NCBI GenBank assembly: GCA_947494435.1
Contig: CANLUY010000002.1
Coordinates: 620,001 to 684,000 of the forward strand
Source: an uncultured Litoreibacter sp.
GTDB taxonomy: Bacteria > Pseudomonadota > Alphaproteobacteria > Rhodobacterales > Rhodobacteraceae
DNA: 64,000 nt
Reading direction: 5' to 3'
The translations under genes were made by a program, and so were the position numbers. How positions within the stretch are numbered: the stretch's first letter is position 1; every line of letters begins with the position of its first letter. This document shows positions 62,567 to 64,000 of the stretch, in pieces. Under the pieces are notes generated by a model that made no database searches, was not told where the DNA came from, and was given only the letters and a program-made list of their open reading frames with translations.

Positions 62567-62863
62567 GCTTTTGCGATCCCGGTTCGTTGGCTACTTCTTG
62601 CTTACACCCTTCTGGGGGGTGAAGACATAGGCCACGGGGGCGGCCGCACTGAGATGCATCTCTGCCAGATGCGGAATTGGATTTGTGCGACTGTTCGTGT
62701 GTGTTTGGGTGTTCCAAGACCGCAACTGCTACGAAGTGTCGATATCCACCGGGCCTTCCGGATTTCCTCATAACGGCTGAACGCAACACGGTGCGACCGC
62801 TTAAAGGCTGCGTCTTCGTCCAACTCGGGGTCGAGACCGTAAGACTGCCTTTAGGGACCACAT

Positions 62864-63007
62864 ATGATGCCTTTTGCATTTGAACTGCTTTTGACGGCCG
62901 CTTTGAGCGGCTCTTTCGCGTTGGTCTACGTCTCACCCGTGAGCGCATTTATCAGTAACGAACTTTCTGGGTCGGGCGCGCGTCGACCTGATGCAGAAAG
63001 ATCTTGA
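62864..63007 (+). CDS. Possible 47-aa hydrophobic small ORF MMPFAFELLLTAALSGSFALVYVSPVSAFISNELSGSGARRPDAERS
   Basis: ATG 62864 to TGA 63005-63007; signal-peptide/TM-like N-terminus; ends 10 nt before the RTX start. Confidence 0.35.
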   Translation: MMPFAFELLLTAALSGSFALVYVSPVSAFISNELSGSGARRPDAERS

Positions 63008-63017
63008 GGAGACGACC

Positions 63018-64000
63018 ATGCCTAATATCTTGCTTGATTTCGAAGACTTGCATGCAGGCGACGTTGTAAACGGCCAGTATAGCACGGACGGTGTGACCAT
63101 TACGTCGATCAATTCCAATGGAAGTATCGACCATCATAATCCGCCAATGGTGTTTGACACAGCCAATCCAACCGGCGGTGACCATGATCTGGCCACCAAC
63201 AACTTGGGCAACGTTCTGATCTTTTCCGAAGACGGATATGACGGCTCTGACCCTGATGACAACGCGTCTGGCGGGATCTTTAACTTCGACTTTGACGAGC
63301 CGACCGAAGTTCTGAACTTCCGCGTTCTTGATGTCGAAGAAGCAGGTCAGGTCCGCCTATATGACGAACACGACAACCTGATCAAAACCATCCACATCTC
63401 GCCAACTGGCAATAACGGTCAGGCGACAGTGCATATCAACACCGATGATGTGGCACGCATGGAAGTGCAACTGAACGGCTCCGGTGCGATTGATGGCGTT
63501 TGCTTCTGCACACCAGAGCCAGAAGATGATTTGGACGGTATCGTTGAGGGCACCAATGCAGGCGAGTTGATTGACGCGGCGTATGACGGTGATCCTGATG
63601 GCGACATGGTTGATGCCAATGACGCTGTTGCTGGCATTGGCTCTGGTGACGAAGACATCATTGATGCCTTTGGCGGTGATGACACGATCCTTGCTGGCGA
63701 TGACGACGATCAGGTCTTTGCGGGATCCGGCGATGACTATGTCGAGGGTGGCGCGGGCAACGATGTCATTTATGGCGACAGCAATTACAGTGGACCGGGC
63801 GAGGGCGTTTCTGTTCGCGAAAGCCTGAACTGGTCGCAACAAGGTGTTGGCAACGGCCATGACCTGAACGGGTTCACGCAGAATACCGGCAGTGTTGATG
63901 TGACCTTCTCGGTTGCCTCAGAGCAAAACGGTGCCGAAACCGAGTTTGAGAGCGATGATCAGCAAATCGGCGGGATTGAGTCCGGTGATGAGGCGATCAA
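63018..64000 (+). CDS. N-terminal part of a large RTX-type calcium-binding secreted protein (runs off the window)
   Basis: ATG 63018 with RBS TTGAGGAGACG; MPNILLDFEDLHAGDVVNGQYSTDGVTITSINSNG…; repeats GGDDTILAGDDDDQVFAGSGDDYVEGGAGNDVIYGD. Missing from the ORF track because it has no stop in the window. Confidence 0.88.
   Translation, partial: MPNILLDFEDLHAGDVVNGQYSTDGVTITSINSNGSIDHHNPPMVFDTANPTGGDHDLATNNLGNVLIFSEDGYDGSDPDDNASGGIFNFDFDEPTEVLNFRVLDVEEAGQVRLYDEHDNLIKTIHISPTGNNGQATVHINTDDVARMEVQLNGSGAIDGVCFCTPEPEDDLDGIVEGTNAGELIDAAYDGDPDGDMVDANDAVAGIGSGDEDIIDAFGGDDTILAGDDDDQVFAGSGDDYVEGGAGNDVIYGDSNYSGPGEGVSVRESLNWSQQGVGNGHDLNGFTQNTGSVDVTFSVASEQNGAETEFESDDQQIGGIESGDEAI

Noticed and set aside
62602-62948. 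Minus- and plus-strand ORFs (62490-62948 -, 62468-62773 +) in the tRNA-Leu/RTX gap
   Set aside because: Overlapping in several frames with Arg/Ser/Pro-rich translations and no RBS or domain; more consistent with non-coding sequence.

Overview
The window is a chromosomal segment of an alphaproteobacterium, most likely a Rhodobacteraceae/Roseobacter-group organism. The evidence is the SciP-CtrA pair, DUF6456- and DUF6477-type proteins, several TRAP/DMT transporters and the codon usage. It is mostly ordinary housekeeping content: aroK-aroB, rplM-rpsI, ssb, guaA, lipA, hpt, mnmA, ligA, recG, hisI, gluQ, trmFO, gyrA, selO, xerD, metA and ppk2. I see no prophage, transposase, CRISPR array or integrative element. 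The items most worth a second look are short or non-ORF features that the supplied ORF track does not show. (1) A standalone unit after recG has an alphaproteobacterial LexA-type motif (GTTC-N7-GTTC), a 40-codon single-TM microprotein ORF and a strong terminator. It is a candidate SOS-induced membrane microprotein, analogous in layout to Caulobacter SidA. (2) A DUF1127 gene is followed by two hairpins that resemble the cuckoo/CcsR sRNA architecture, and lies divergent from a MocR-type regulator with an intergenic region rich in palindromes. (3) An RTX-type pseudogene downstream of aroB has three in-frame stops and no frameshift. (4) A large RTX protein runs off the right edge, preceded by a roughly 1 kb leader with a possible sRNA and a small hydrophobic ORF. 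(5) A 44-aa membrane microprotein is coupled to a secreted-protein/xerD operon. (6) A receiver-like protein lacks the phospho-acceptor Asp. (7) A FAD monooxygenase gene sits inside a TRAP transporter cluster. All family names come from reading the protein sequences; no database search was run.
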